Position numbers and translations under genes: made by a program
Notes under the pieces: generated by a model
Database searches by the model: none
The model's input: the letters and a program-made list of their open reading frames with translations, nothing else
What the model was told of the DNA's origin: nothing
Shown: positions 43,751 through 58,700 of the stretch, piece after piece
Layout of the letters: every line of letters starts with the position of its first letter
Position numbering within the stretch: the first letter of the stretch is position 1
Assembly: GCF_001649575.2 (NCBI RefSeq)
Contig: NC_051431.1
Location: 22,278,156 to 22,342,155, forward strand
Source of the DNA: Kryptolebias marmoratus
Taxonomy: Eukaryota; Chordata; Actinopteri; Cyprinodontiformes; Rivulidae
DNA length: 64,000 nucleotides
Direction: 5' to 3'

Positions 43751-46700
43751 CTGGGCCCAAACAGAGCGAGAAAAAAGGAGGAGCGTGAGTCTAAAAAGCT
43801 GCTGTACGGCTGAAGTAAATGATGTTTCATGAAAACGTCCGCTGGCGAACAGAAAGATGGAATGACAAACGCACCGAATACCGTGACTAAAATCAGGAAT
43901 GTCCCGATCCAATTCCAAATATCAGATTGGAGTACCGATCAAACAGCAGTTGCCACACTCCCGATGTTTGTTTTTGACCTACTGCTGAACTTATTGCTGA
44001 CTTTATTGTGCTTAAGGTATAAAGTCTACAAGCCTGTGCTGTAATAAAACCCAAAATAATGCAAGTACCAGCTGGGTTTCAGTATCCGTACCATTCCACT
44101 TCATCAATAAAGCACTTAAAGAGCAGCAACAAGGCTGCACAATGAAACAAACGAGAACAGGACAAAGGGTAAAACACATAAATCTACAGAAGTACAAATA
44201 AGAAACAATTAAAACAAATGGATAAATAAATAAATAAAAACAATAAAGTCAAAGTCAAAGTATTATTTTACCTTCGAACAACTACTCAACTTTTATTTTT
44301 AGTTTTTATGCACTTTTAATTTGTCTTCCTCTTTATATTTAAAGGAAGATTTGTTCTACATGATAACTTTTTTTTTTTAAATTTTACTTTTATTAATTAA
44401 TTCCATTCCATTATTTTATTTCTTTGTGATTTATTTTTATTTACTGTAGCTTCATAAAAGTTCCCACTGATTTGTTGTTTTTGTTCTTGGTTTGGAGCGT
44501 ATTTGAACGAAGAAGGTTAAAACATTTTCTCGTGCCTCAGTAACAGACAGATTGAGTTAATAAAAATCACTTAATGTACCATATTTTCCGGATTATAAGG
44601 CGCACTTAAAAGCCTTCAATTTTCTCAAAAAACGACAGTCCGCCTTATAATCCAGAGCGCCTTATATATGTAAGAAGTCGTGATGTTTTAGTATGACTTT
44701 GGTTAAACTACAAAGCTGCACCGCTTGCAGCATTAAGGCTCAGTTATAGTCGTGCAGACCTGAGCGAGCGGTGGAGGCGTTTATAATTGACGCTTACATC
44801 AGTGCAGTATTCTTCTGTAAGTTTTGAACTGTTTGATTATCTTTGTGGTCTCTCATAGAGGGATCATAGAAATGCTGATACAGGTGAACCAGCTCCGCTA
44901 GAGCACCGAAATCCATTTTGAATGGACGCGGTCTGTGCAAAGTTAGAAAAATTGGGAAGTGCACGACGATGCTTGAAACGAAGTTTGAAAATGGACCATT
45001 CATTGACAGAATAGAACAGAATTGACAAAATACGGTGAACGTCAAACACTAAAACAATTCCGAAGGAAAGCGAAAACTGTTGCAAGGGAACGGAAAACTT
45101 TAATGAAGTTCGAAATCCTAACCATGTTGATAACTAGTCAGCGTCACTGAGCTCAAACCTCAGTGTTCAGGTTGGATAAGACGAATCGAACGTGTTGGAC
45201 TGGCCTTTGAACCGAGTTTCTCATTAGGTCGCCCATTCTCGCATTCTCGGCCGGTCTTCTTACGTCTCCAGTATTTATTCTGTCGGAAGTCTTCAGATCT
45301 TTTTTTTGTCAGCGCCCTGTTCTTCTCACACACGTTTGTTCCTGCTTTCAAAGATGCCTAATTCTGTTGAGCGTCACCAGTTTTTTTTTTTAGTAGAATA
45401 AAAAGGATTTTCTTTCATCGCCTTCCTGCCTCAGGACGAAAACCGTTTACCAGATGGAGCTGTCGGTCAGATTCCGTCTTACAAAGCCCAACGTGAGGTT
45501 ATTTTCCCTTCAGCAGACACACTCGGCTGCCTTCCTGGTTCATCTGCACGTTCTGGGATGCATCGGATTTTATCACCTGAAGCATCTCGGTGTTTACTTT
45601 TTTTGATGTGACACAAACGAGTATTTGCTACCACCCCAGTTTGCTTCTTCTCTTCTTTCCCAACATGCCGCAGGTGAACTGAGAGGAACAGGAAGCGGTC
45701 ACCTGATAGTACATGAAGCTCATGAGGAGGAAGCAGACATCTGATGCTCAAACCTGACTGTCTCAGGGGGAAAACTGGAGGGAAAACAAAGACAGAGGGA
45801 AAATAATAAATCAATACAAAACACGCAAACATCAAAAGAAAGAAATGAAGACGATAAATGAATAACGCTTAAATAATAAAGAAAAAACATTTACTTCAAA
45901 AATATTTTCACAGAAAATGACGAAGACATAAAAAATGAATGTGAAACACAAAAAGATGCTTTTGATTTCTTCTGTTATTGTTTTATCATTTCAAAGTGTA
46001 ATAAAGTATTATTACTATTTTTTTACAGTTATAGATTTGGTCTTTTCAATTGTTTTTGGCACTTTTGTGACTTCAGATCGAAAGTCTTGGTTTAAGGGAC
46101 TTTTAAAAAGTTTTATTGTAAAAGTTGGGAAACGCTTTAAGACCAAGCTGAAAACAGGACTTTTTTTTATTAGAAGACATGAAATGTTCAGAGATATGTG
46201 TGTGTGTGTGTGTTTATGAAACAAAGACACAAACAATAAACTCATAACATACAGTATGTGAGATTCATCATACTGTCCAGTGATGTGGAAAGTAATTCAG
46301 ATGAGTTTGTTAATAACAAAGGATAAAAAATACAATCCACATATACGATAATGCAGCAGTAAAATAAACTGAACACCTTGGGTCCTTTTTTCTGCAAAAT
46401 GTATGTTTTTATCTTCAATTTCTTTCAGTGAACGTCGCTGACAATCCAACTTTTTATTTAAGTGAAAGAAATTAAATAGAAATTTGAATTGTCATCGTCA
46501 GAATTTCTGTTATAGCCTGAGTCTGTGTGTAGAATTCGGACCAAATGCGTAAAAGTAACGACAAAGAGATTAAAAAAAAATCCTAACAAAGACGACTAAT
46601 AAACGGAAAAGGCCATAAGTTTCGTCAACAGGGGAGATTGTTTAAAAATCAACAAATCTTTTTAAGAAAACTCTTTTTTTAATATTTACCTAAAGGACAA

Positions 46701-49700
46701 ATAAACTGCACAGCGCTGGCACAAACATGAGACATAGATGTCGTCAGAGGAAAAATCTTTTAAGAACCTGCAATTGCAATTGTGCTTTAAAAGCTTTTAA
46801 ATGTTTATCGTAACAAAACTGTTACGCACTATCTGTCACGGCTGACAGGTAGGAGAGAAGAATGATGCTCAGCCAGAATGAACGGTCTTATGTGGACAGA
46901 TGTTGGACAACACGCAGACCAGTCATGGGGAAGTAAATGAGTGGGCATGAAAGGAGGTGGGACGTCTGGGTCCGGCAGACAAGTGGAGCGATGGTGTTAT
47001 CAGGCAGTTGCTGGCATTGTCTGACAGTCAGTCGAAACGATGAGTGGAGGCCAGCAGACACATCGGACAGCCTTACCAGCACTTGATGAAGTTTGCCAGG
47101 GGGTCCCGTTGTGGGTTTGGGTGACCGTGTTGTGCCACTGCTCCACTGTGTTCACAGCGGCCTGATGTGGGAACCAGCAGGTAACCACTCACTGTCTCAT
47201 TCAAGACAGACCTCACCAAGGGAGGACCGGCGTTTTGTGTACCGAGCGTTACACAATCTCTTCACATCTGTTCCTGCCATCTGGACACAGGTGTTGGACA
47301 CTTTCCAACAACCCCGTGTCCAGCCAGAATCGAGTCTTGATGACTGCCATCAGCCGGACCGCGAGTTCGGCATCTCGTGCCGCCGTTAACACCAGAGCCC
47401 AGGCGGCTGCGTTTGGCGTGGCGCCATAACCAGGAGGCATGAAATGATGATGATGAGGGACACCATATCGTGTTCAGCATGAGCTACAGATGACTGTTGT
47501 GTAAGCACGTGATGGGGACGAGGGGACAGGACGGAACCTGCCAGTGCTTTGGTAAGATGCTTCAAGTTGGGATTTCAACTTCCTCGGGCCGCCTCTGTGT
47601 GATTTCTGAACGAACTGAGGCGGTATGAGGGACTGAAGTCAACCCGCCTCTGCTGCCGCCAAGCGCGGCACTAACAGAGCCGTAACGGTCGCATTTAATG
47701 CGTGGTGCGCCGCATCGACTCAGCTGAGCTCTACACCAAGTCTCATTTCTAAAAGCTAACATCTATGTTGGGTCGGCTCGTCTAGTGGTCTGTGAACGGT
47801 CAGAGACAGATTAAAGACAGCCTGGTCTTTGCGATCATCTTACTAAACTGCTTAAGCGCCCTAAAGTCTACGACTTCAGGTCACCTATGGTAGTGGGTCA
47901 GGGGACCCTGAGAGCACAGGGACATCCTGTGTCCTCATGTCTTACTCCTCCTGAGACAGCACCTGAGTGCAGTCTCTCTCTTAACAAAACATCTCCCATG
48001 CACACAGCAAGTGTGTCATGCTGAGGTCCTCCCGTCACTAACCAGTCAACCAACCATGCTTTGGATCAGCTCGACCACACGTGTGATCGCTACTAACCGG
48101 AGCTGAACTGCCAGATCTCGAGAGCCGGTTTCAACAGCTGCGGGCCGACTTGCTGAATCAGAGGGAACCGCTTTTTCATATTCAGTGGGGGGCCTGAGGT
48201 GGGGCCACGCCCTAATGACATGAGACCAGCAGTGTGGCCATACTGCCAACTTTGTGTTTTATTTGATCTGTTATCGTAACTATCACTACACAGTCACATG
48301 ACCTTCCAACAAGTGCAGAGTCATGTAATTTCCACCACTCAGTCTGGGTGCCTTGGTAAGAAAGAACGTCTTTCTATCTGTGAAGCACAAGAAAGGCCGG
48401 CTGGATTGGGAATATAACCCCGGTCGAGAAATGTTACAGCGTAACGTTTGTTTCCATGTTATTTGAAACCAAAAAAAGGAAGTCTCCTAAAAGAGGCAAA
48501 ATAACTCATAGCTCGCTATTTTTAACGTGAAACAGGAATTTTTTTTTCTGTTGCATTTCTGTACACGGCAACAGTGATGGGCTCCTCTGACACAGAAACT
48601 TTCAGTTCTCAGAGTGGAGGGTTTTTGGACACGCCCGGCGTCTGTGCGAAATCTCCCGTGAGCACAACGGACGGCTGCAATTGACATTTTTTTTTTCTGT
48701 GCTTGCGCGAGTAGATCAACAAAAAAACAACAACGGCGTACTGTTGGTGCTACTCTCTCATTTCAAACGTGCAGCAGTGACCCCAACCTCACTGTCGGCC
48801 CCAAACACACACCATTTTAGACGGTTTTCATGCTCAGGAGACCAAAGTGTCTGTGTGCATGTGCGTGTCGTCGAAATATAGAAGTCACAGCGCCAGCTAG
48901 TGACCCGGCATGGAAACTGCAGCGAGTCCAACAAGCACAGGATTACAGTGTAAACATGTGACGTTTCCAGGAGACCGTTCACATGTAAACACGGCCTCAG
49001 TGATGACTGTATTCACTGGTATTTGGCATTAAGAGCAAAGAACGACGTAATCTCATGTCTACAGTTCATCGCCGAGGCTGTATTAATAAGAGGGGAAAAA
49101 GAAGTTGGCACGGAGGGTTCAGCCACTCGTCTACAAACAGGGACGGCAGATAAGGCTAACAGGCTAGAGTCGACTGTGGCAGCAGGAACCTCTCATCCTC
49201 CTCTCCAGCGCTCGCTCTACAAACACACAAACACAAAGAGCAGATAGGCGCTGGCAGAAGAATAGCAGGATGGATAAGATAATGGAGTGGAGGAGGACAG
49301 GAATACAGGATGTGAGTCAGGGATGGAAGGAAGGAGCTGGAGAGGGGGAAAAACACACACACACACACACACAATGGAGGCTTGCAAGAACGCGAAGAAT
49401 AACAATTCACAAGCGAGAGGAAGTTCAAAACCAGGGAATGAATGGCAGGAGAGTTGGCCTTCATGCTGACGCTCGTGGAGATTTCGATTGTTTTGCTGAA
49501 GGATTTTAAGCTGAAGGATTTTCGCCGCAGCTTTTAGCCACTTGTTTCAGAAGACACACCTTGAAAGTGCTGCTTCCTTCTTACCTCTCCACACGACTGG
49601 GGTCACACGACAGGGGGTGCGCTCCTGGCTTGCTATTGGTCAACGCCTCCCAGATGGTCACCTAGACACAAAGAGGAGGGCAGAACAGGAAGTCAGGGAG

Positions 49701-52700
49701 CGAGTCCAGGAAGTGGATGGACAGAGAGATGAAGGGAGTTTCTGGAAAGGCAAAATACTCCCTCTGTGTGGGCATTTTTCCTGTCAGTGGCTGTTAAAGT
49801 GCCCCACACACACGCAGACAAACACACACACACACACACACACACAGAGCACAAAGCCAGCCAGCTGGCTCCAATATGACTCATGAACTGAAAGTGAAGT
49901 GGATTAATCCTGGCTCTGGTTTCTTGGTAAACACAAATTATTAATAAACTCTGAGACACGCAAAAATAACTCCCTGAACAACAAAACCCCGTAAACTGGA
50001 CGGATTCTTTAAGTGTCAATATTTTTATGAGCAAAAAAACAAAGGTTTAACACAAATCAGCTGAAAACTACAGAGATTGTAGGTGTAAATTTAAAGCCTT
50101 AGAGTGCGATGTCATGGGATATCGCGAAATGTTACGTTCAGTTTATGTGTTGTCTGTTATCAGCTAGAACCACATCAAAATTTAGCTCAGTGTCTGTGAA
50201 GTTATTGGCTTTTTTTGTGTTGGGTAAAGTTGATTAGCTGTGGCGGACATTTTGAATTGGATTGACTCCAAACAGTAATCAGTTATAGACGTACAGCCGC
50301 TGACTTCTTTCTGAAAGTTTCATTAAAATCTGTCCGGTGGTTCATGAGATATTTTGCTAACAGACAGAGTTGAATCCAACATTTAATGCTAGTTTTAAGC
50401 AAAGATCAATGTAGCACTTGGATTATGTGTTGTGAATTACTATCAGCTACAACAACACCAAATATTATCACAATATCTGTAAAATTGAACGAATGTTAGC
50501 CATTTTTGTGGTTTTTACGATTAGTTAGCTGTGGCGGCCATCTTGAATTTGGGTTTGCTCCAAAAGCAAATCAGTTACGGATGTACATCCAATGATTATT
50601 TGCTCAAAGTTTCATTCAAATTTGTCAGGTGGTTCATGAGATATTTTGCTAACAGACCGATTCGACTCTGGCTAGTTAAGTGCAGCGTTTTAAACAGAGA
50701 CGTTTTTGGAGTCAGTCTCAGCTACAACAAATCCACATTTTAGGCTTTTATGTGCAACACTGACTGCGTTATAGCCATTTGTTGTGCTTTTAAGGTCAGT
50801 TGGCTGTGGCGGCCATCTTAAATTGGGTTAGCTCTAAAAGTAATCGGTTTTACCATCCAAGGACAACTTTTTGCTAGTTTTATTAGAGTTGGTCCACCGG
50901 TTCATGAGGTATTTTAGTAACAGACAAACATAAGCAGAAGAGTTCATGTTCCCCTCGCCTTTCAGCAGCAGGGGATCTAAATCTTCACAGGTTTGCCTTC
51001 GAAGAAACATTTCGACCACTCCAAATGGGAAACTGTGAGTGAAGGCTGTTTAAAGCTGCGCGTGCAGTTTAATCCTCCCCTAAACCTGCTTTAGTGTTTC
51101 TGCTGTAATTAAAAGCCTCGTCACCTCCGTCAGCTCCGGTTCTGAAGCAGCTCCGGGACCGCTCCCACCGCCAAACCTATAACCGTACGGTACAAATCCT
51201 CAGCAGGAACCCCCCCCCCATCCTGTCTCCTCCTCTTCACCAACCTTCTGTATCTCGGTTAAAAAAAAAAAAGCCCTCTGTAGACGTCTCTGCCCTGTCT
51301 TCCTGAGCCTATTTATGCTGCCGTCTTTGTCCCCCAGAAGAAAGCCAATCAGGAGCAGGATCTCTGGGGTTTAAAGACCAGACCGGTGCTGAAGCATGTC
51401 GTGTCGAACATAACCCTGAGCTCCATCTAGAAGAGGCAGTTTATTCTGCTTATTGATTTTACTTCACTATTGATTGGGTTTATTTTAAAACCGCCCGCTT
51501 TTTTGCACTTCGGTGCGTGCGTGTGTCAGGTCTTGTTTGACTTATTGTTAAATTTATTCCTGTAATTTGTAGGGAGGGACGATGTCCGCGGTGATTGATA
51601 AGGTGCTGTCCGTCTGTTTACAGATACACGCAACGCCTCGCTGCCATTTTCTCCACCTTGTGCTTTGCAGCTTTGCTGTGAGGATTGTTTTCTTTGCCTA
51701 ACTAAGTGTCTTTATGCGTGGAAGCCAGTCACTTTCAGATGTGCGTGGTAATTATTTTTATATCGTGTGAAACATCGGAGAGGCGCAGGTCATCACATGA
51801 GCTCAGCAGAGACTCATCCCTCTGACACGGGCTCCCAAAGCCAAGAAGATCTTTGATTCAGCTGGAAATCCATCCATCCATCCATCCATCCATCCATCCA
51901 TCCATCCATCCATCCATCCATCCATCCATCCATCCATCCATCCATCCATCCATCCATCTGTTCAACCATCCATCCATCCATCCATCTGTCCATCCAACCA
52001 TCCATCCATCTGATCATCTGTCCATCTGATCATCCGTCCGTCCGTCCATCCATCCATCCATCCATCCATCCATCCATCCATCCATCCATCCATCCATCCA
52101 TCCATCCATCCGTCTGTTCATCGATCCATCCATCCATCCATCCATCCATCCAATTATCCATCCATCCATCCATCCATCCATCCATCTGTCTGATCATCCA
52201 ACCATCCATCCATCTGATCATCCGTCCGTCCGTCCATTCATCCATTCATCCATTCATTCCTACATCTATACCTTCATCCATCCAGACATCCATTCCTACA
52301 GCTATCATTCATTCATCCATCCATCCATCCATCCATCCATCCATCCATCCATCCATCCATCCATCCATCCATCCATCCAATACCTTTTTATATGAGTGGT
52401 TTATATGTCATCTTTTTTACAGTAGAAACACAAGATATTACATTATATTAGTAACAGTAATAATTTAAATAGACAAAAAACAAATAAATAAAAACACCCA
52501 CTAACATTTGCCTTTGTTTTCAGTGAGAGTGGAATGACTCAGCAGTAGTTTATCGGACTGTTGTCTCTGGTTCTGACTTGCATTGTTGGGAACATGACAA
52601 GGGTGTGTGTGTGTGTGTGTGTGTTTCTGCCTCCTTTTATTGTTTAAAATTAAAGCCATAATATCAGTTTTACAGGCGCTGCCATGTTGTATTTATAGAG

Positions 52701-55700
52701 CCAGAGTCTGTGTAGTTGGTTTGTGGGGCTGTAAGCCCCATCATAACGGTTTTGTTTTTAGGCATCAAATAACTAATTACCACTAAACATATTAGAAAAC
52801 TGAATATTTAAGCAAATTAAGAACTACATGCATCAATAAAAGTCAACTTAAAAAAAAAAAACTTTTAGTGAGGGAAATGCTTCATTTCTTCACATAGACT
52901 TAAAACTTATACTGCAATCAGCCTACAGGGGGCACTCATGCTGCTTTAGATTCAACTTCCATGCTATATTCCTGTCTCTAGTTACTAATTTACAGTATTC
53001 TGATGGAGTATACTTTTTAATTATTAAGAGTGTGTTAATTTTGAGCGTTTAGCCTCAAAATTAGTTTTCAAACCTCACATTCACTGACCAAAGCACCTGA
53101 CCTATTTGTCTGTCTGTAATAACTATGGTGTATGTAATATCCATGATGTAAAAATGGTTTAATATTGGAGGGTCTGGTATAGTGTTTATTTAAAGAACAG
53201 GAGCTGAGGAGCTCCACAGTCAGGTCACCTGATCATATTCAGACCCGGCCTCCAGCAGACTCTGCTGTATAGCAAACTGTAGCAAGTCTTCCTCCTCCTC
53301 CCTCATGCTGTCTCTCTGTTTGCCTCCTTGCATGGTGTATCCAGGCGGGGGCTTGAACACACACGGGGGGATCTCTCCAACTCGGCATGACACTGTTTTA
53401 CACAGGACGGGAGGGGGGGGGGGCAAAGGGCAAAGAGACGGGAGGGTGTGTTATCTGACAGTGAAGGAGGCTGAAGGAGAACAGTGGGAAAGGAAAAGCA
53501 GAGGAACAACGGCATAAATTAACAAAATAATTACTCTGCGCACCGGAGCTTAAAGGTAGAGCGACAACACAGGGATTTCCAAAGATGTTCCTTCGGAGCA
53601 GCTGGAACAGTAATATCACTTAGACGTAAATTTAAGAATAAATGATAGAATGATGGATAAAACCATGATCTCACACCATGCAGTCAAAGCCTAATGCTCA
53701 CAGTTTGTGAAGAAAATGTTAGCGAGGATTTTAAAATATCAAAGCAAAGACCTAGCATTCTTTGAAGGGATGCATATCATCCATTGCCTTTCATGCCAGA
53801 GTTTTAGACTAAAATCACAGGTCAAACCTTGAAAATGTTAAGATCTCATGAGATAAATTAGTGCTCAGATTGTGTGTTGGAGATGACTTCATACTATCAC
53901 ACTAAATTTTAGCTCCATATCCGTAAAACAGACTGTTATACCCGTTTTTGTGTTTTATTTAAGGTCAGTTAGCTGAATTAGATTGGCTTCAAAAGTTAAT
54001 AGATGCACATCCAATGATTACCCTCTGGAGTGTCAATAAAATCTGTCCTGTGGCTCATGACTTATTTTGTTAACAGACAGACAAAAGCACACACGGAGAC
54101 AGGCAAAACCGTCTCGTCGGGAGGCAATAAATACGTAACAGGAAGTTCTACAGCTGAGACTTGGCTAGAAAACGAGGGTGGATGAGAGAAGGGGTACTTA
54201 TGAGAGTGGGGTCTTACTGGTGGAGCTGGAGCTGGAGACGCTGGAGGAGTCGCTGCCTGGAGAAGGGGTGTCTGTCCTTGGGGCGTCCCTCTGTTTTTCC
54301 CCGCCCACGCCAATCTCACTGTCAGAACGGACCCCGGGCCCCTCCTCGCAGCCGTTCAGGTTGCTGAAGGTGATCCTGGCATTCAGGATGTGGTACAGGG
54401 GGATCTCTGTAGGGAGGCGGCGACGGACGGACACCGAGCAGAGTTCAGTGTCCCGATGTCTGTCGGTCCCCTTTATCTCTGTTAGCTGTGTGAATGCTGA
54501 GTCAGCATCGGTTGTTTTCCTGTTTATGGTTTCTTCCATATAATTTTTGCAGTCAAAGCACTTCTGCATACTTTGTGCTATTTTAACCATTTACTGTACA
54601 TATCAAAATGTTCTGCTCGATTGGGAAAAGTGTGCTATGACTTTAAGTTTTTTAAACTTTAATTATTAACCTATTTATACTAAAAACAACAACAACCCAT
54701 ATCAGGGACGTGCGGTCAGGGGAGGCAGGTGAGGCAGAGCCTCCCCTGTCATAACGACAAGAAAAAAAAATAATCATAACATAAAATGAATATTAATATT
54801 TGTCCACTGATCTTTATGTATGAGTAATTTTCGAACATTTTTATGGTCCAAATCGCATTTTTATAGTCAAAATAGCTGAAATTGCATATTTCCTGTTCAA
54901 ATACGAGGGTGAAACGCGAGGTGCGGCAGCAGCGAGCCGAGCTTCACCTCTGATTGCGCAATCCATCACAAACTGGGTTGATACATGCAATTGGCCCCTG
55001 CCTGTTGCCGTACCACTGCNNNNNNNNNNNNNNNNNNNNNNNNNNNNNNNNNNNNNNNNNNNNNNNNNNNNNNNNNNNNNNNNNNNNNNNNNNNNNNNNN
55101 NNNNNNNNNNNNNNNNNNNNNNNNNNNNNNNNNNNNNNNNNNNNNNNNNNNNNNNNNNNNNNNNNNNNNNNNNNNNNNNNNNNNNNNNNNNNNNNNNNNN
55201 NNNNNNNNNNNNNNNNNNNNNNNNNNNNNNNNNNNNNNNNNNNNNNNNNNNNNNNNNNNNNNNNNNNNNNNNNNNNNNNNNNNNNNNNNNNNNNNNNNNN
55301 NNNNNNNNNNNNNNNNNNNNNNNNNNNNNNNNNNNNNNNNNNNNNNNNNNNNNNNNNNNNNNNNNNNNNNNNNNNNNNNNNNNNNNNNNNNNNNNNNNNN
55401 NNNNNNNNNNNNNNNNNNNNNNNNNNNNNNNNNNNNNNNNNNNNNNNNNNNNNNNNNNNNNNNNNNNNNNNNNNNNNNNNNNNNNNNNNNNNNNNNNNNN
55501 NNNNNNNNNNNNNNNNNNNNNNNNNNNNNNNNNNNNNNNNNNNNNNNNNNNNNNNNNNNNNNNNNNNNNNNNNNNNNNNNNNNNNNNNNNNNNNNNNNNN
55601 NNNNNNNNNNNNNNNNNNNNNNNNNNNNNNNNNNNNNNNNNNNNNNNNNNNNNNNTTTTTTTTTTTTTTTTTTAGTTTGCAGTCCCAGTTCTGCTAATTT

Positions 55701-58700
55701 TAGCTTTTAAGATATGGTCTTGCTACATATAGCGTTTAGCTACTGTTTTTCTAACTGCAGCTTTTATTTGCAGTTTTGCAAATTTTAGCTTTTAGCTAGA
55801 ATCTTGCTAATTTAACTTTTAGCTACGGATTTTCTACATTTACATTTAGCTACAGGTTTGCTAATTTTAGCTTTTAGTCCTTCTTTTTGCTAATTTTTTT
55901 GTGTGAACTTTAGCATTTCAGTTAATTAACTCTCTCAGCAAAGTCATTCAGCACTCAGCCGTTTTCACAGAAACTGTGATATTTTTCCTCGTTAAATTTT
56001 CCTTCTCTTGTCATCCTGTCTGGTTAGGCAGTCAACTCAACCCCGATCGTTTGTCTCACGGCTCACCGATCTTGATGGGGAAGCCGGGCGGCAGCCGCAG
56101 AGTGATGAAGTCGCGCAGCTTGGCGAACAGCGCGTTGGAGATGGCCATGAGGTCGATGATGGGCACCACTTGTTCTGCCAGGGACAGAGGATGGGACTCG
56201 CACAACCACAACTTGGCTTTGAACCTGGAAGCAAAAACACACAGAGTGGAGACGCATGGCGACCAGCAACAGAGAGCGAGCACGTGGCCGAACGTCGCCC
56301 GTCTTTAACTTGAGCATAATTAAAACCATTTGCACCCTCGGTCAGACAGTTCCTTGGACAGAGGAACAAAAAAGACATCGATCACGTCAGCTAACAGCGC
56401 CTGTTCACAAGCTGCTGACTCATCTTCCCCGGGATGATCAATTGTTATCCTCTAATTTGTGCGATAATGAACACAAGACTGAGAGGCAGCGCTGCCTCCT
56501 CCATGAATTCCTCCTCATCATGTCCTGTCGCTTTTTATTTACAGGCTGACGATGATGGAAATGATGAGCGAAAAGGACAAACAGATCAACAGTCGGTGGA
56601 AGACTGGACAGACGATCATCTGACAGGCTGATGAGACGCAGTGCAGCTGCTCAGACACTCATTAATGCTTTAACTTATTGTTTCGGTTCATTTTTGGACG
56701 CTAGACTTCTCTTATTAATACTGCTTGCTGCTGAAAGGCAAAAAGCAACAACAGTCAGCCTTGATACATCCTTTAAATGTAACATCTCGTGATATTGCAT
56801 GCGATTGTGCATAACATTATTTTCAAGGTTTGACCAAAACGGCTTCAACTCTGTAATTTCTAAACATAAGATGATCTCAGTCTGAAACTCTGACATGATG
56901 TGCATTTCCTGAAGGAATGCTAGGTCTTTATCACTACAATATTTTGTCACTTCTCCTCCTGTGGGTCTCTGCAGGCTTTCTTTATTTCACGTTTTGTGTT
57001 TTAGATGTACTGGCTTGAAAATAAAGTGCTATGACTCATCCGTCTTGAGCTGTGTGGCAGACTGCAGAGATCTAAACGCTCCACTGCGCCGGCTTTGTAA
57101 AAGCCTTCAACTCTGGCGCGCACAAATACGTGTTTGTCGCCCCTTCAGTTGTGCGCCGTTCAACCTCGGGAGCGCTGCGGTCCGCTGCCACGGCTCGCGG
57201 ATTTTATGCCGACTATTCCACACCCGTCAGTCTGTCAGCTCCGACACTTCGCCACGAGTTTGAAGGGGGCTCCCCGGTACGCCCGAGTCACCTCTGGGTC
57301 TTGGTGGTGAGCTGGCACGGGTGGCCGATGTCCCTCAGAGTCTGGAGGGTGCCAGGGTTGAAGTATTCCTCGGCCGTCAGCGCCGCAGGGTTCGTCACCG
57401 CCGGGGTCGACATCTGAGTCACCAGAGCCTGGGGGGAAGTAAACAATGAATGAATAATGAATGTCTGCATAACAACAAAGAATTATTTAAGGGTGCCGGT
57501 GCAGAATCGTTGATGTGCTCTTATTACAATTAGGTTAAAAAAAAAGAAATAAAAACTGTTCTGAGTCTTGTTGTGCGCTCAAATTATACACAGCAATGTT
57601 CTGCTCAGTTATTATTAGTTTGAGATGGCTTCTGACAGCAGTACGTCGCACAACATTGATAAAATTTGTTAAAAAATATAACAACAAAACAAAAATTACT
57701 AGAGATCAATGGAATTTTGGCAAAAACACATGAGACAATGCAGCCATCTTTGGAGCTCTATAGCTCAGGCATACTTCACAATAAAAAACACAAATTAAAG
57801 CTTAAACAGGTCAAATAAGGTTGGACTTTATACATCTGAACTGATATTTTTGATATTTTTTTGAGTTTTTACACAAACAGAGTTTAAGTTTTATGGTTTT
57901 TACAGATTTTTCCACAGAAGGTTCAAGTGGCTAACTTTTGAACTTCCTAATTTTTGTTTTCTTTTGCAAACAAACTCTTTTTACTTCCACAACTCTTTTT
58001 GGTACATATACAAATTATGCATCAAGATAAAGATATTTTTGTCTTCCTTCACCCCGTGTGTCTCTCACTGCTATGGGACTTGAGGTTTGGTCTCAAGTCC
58101 CCCTAGAAGGAGTGCAGAGAGTGCCCACTCAACCTTTCACAGATTCAATTATATTTAAACTCAACATATTCTCTTCAAAACTGGAAATAAAGGGTCTTCT
58201 TAACTTGTCATATCTCTTACATAAAACACAGCAGAAACATAAAAATTCAAATGTGTGACCATCAGAGTGAGTTAAGATTTTCTTAAAATCTGACATCTTG
58301 CTTTTGCACAGTTGCTGTCTGTTTGAGCCTTTTTTCCCCACCCAGTCTGTTTCTGTCTGCCTGTCATTAACCTGGCAGTCAGGGAGTGAGAGACATAGAT
58401 GTGTGGTTACCGTGGTGACCCCGATGAGCCACTGCTCGGGGCTTTAACATTTCTTCTTATCTTGGTTCTTTTCACATGTCTCATGCATGTTTTCTCATCT
58501 TAGATTATTATGAAGCTATGTTGGACTTTTGGGCAGCTGCTGCATTGGCACCCATCGACATTTCTTAAGAAATGTTCTAGTTAATCAGTGCCGATAACTC
58601 CAAATCCACATAATTCCGATTTCAGGCTTTTCCATCTTATTTTGATCGCTAATCTCTGGTTTTGGGAAAAAAAAAAAAAAGTATTTGCCTACAGTGGCGC

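Larger units (their letters stand above)
43751..49584 (-). other. ankrd13b: ankrd13b last intron
   Basis: A 5.8-kb intron. It contains a possible repeat starting gaatgtcccgatccaattcc (about 43898-44110), a hairpin repeat (44578-44700), a possible decayed Tc1-like region (about 46850-47400) and CA runs (about 49352-49371). Between 44.8 and 46.8 kb and between 47.8 and 48.8 kb I see nothing I can name. Confidence 0.75.

Noticed and set aside
47562..47762. 66-codon minus-strand frame after the possible Tc1-like fragment
   Set aside because: No transposase catalytic motif or continuity with the upstream fragment.
51814..52245. Open frames of repeated Met-Asp-Gly-Trp on the minus strand
   Set aside because: Translations of the ATCC microsatellite; no gene.
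54954..55710. Long open frames across the N gap
   Set aside because: They consist of undetermined bases and cannot be supported.
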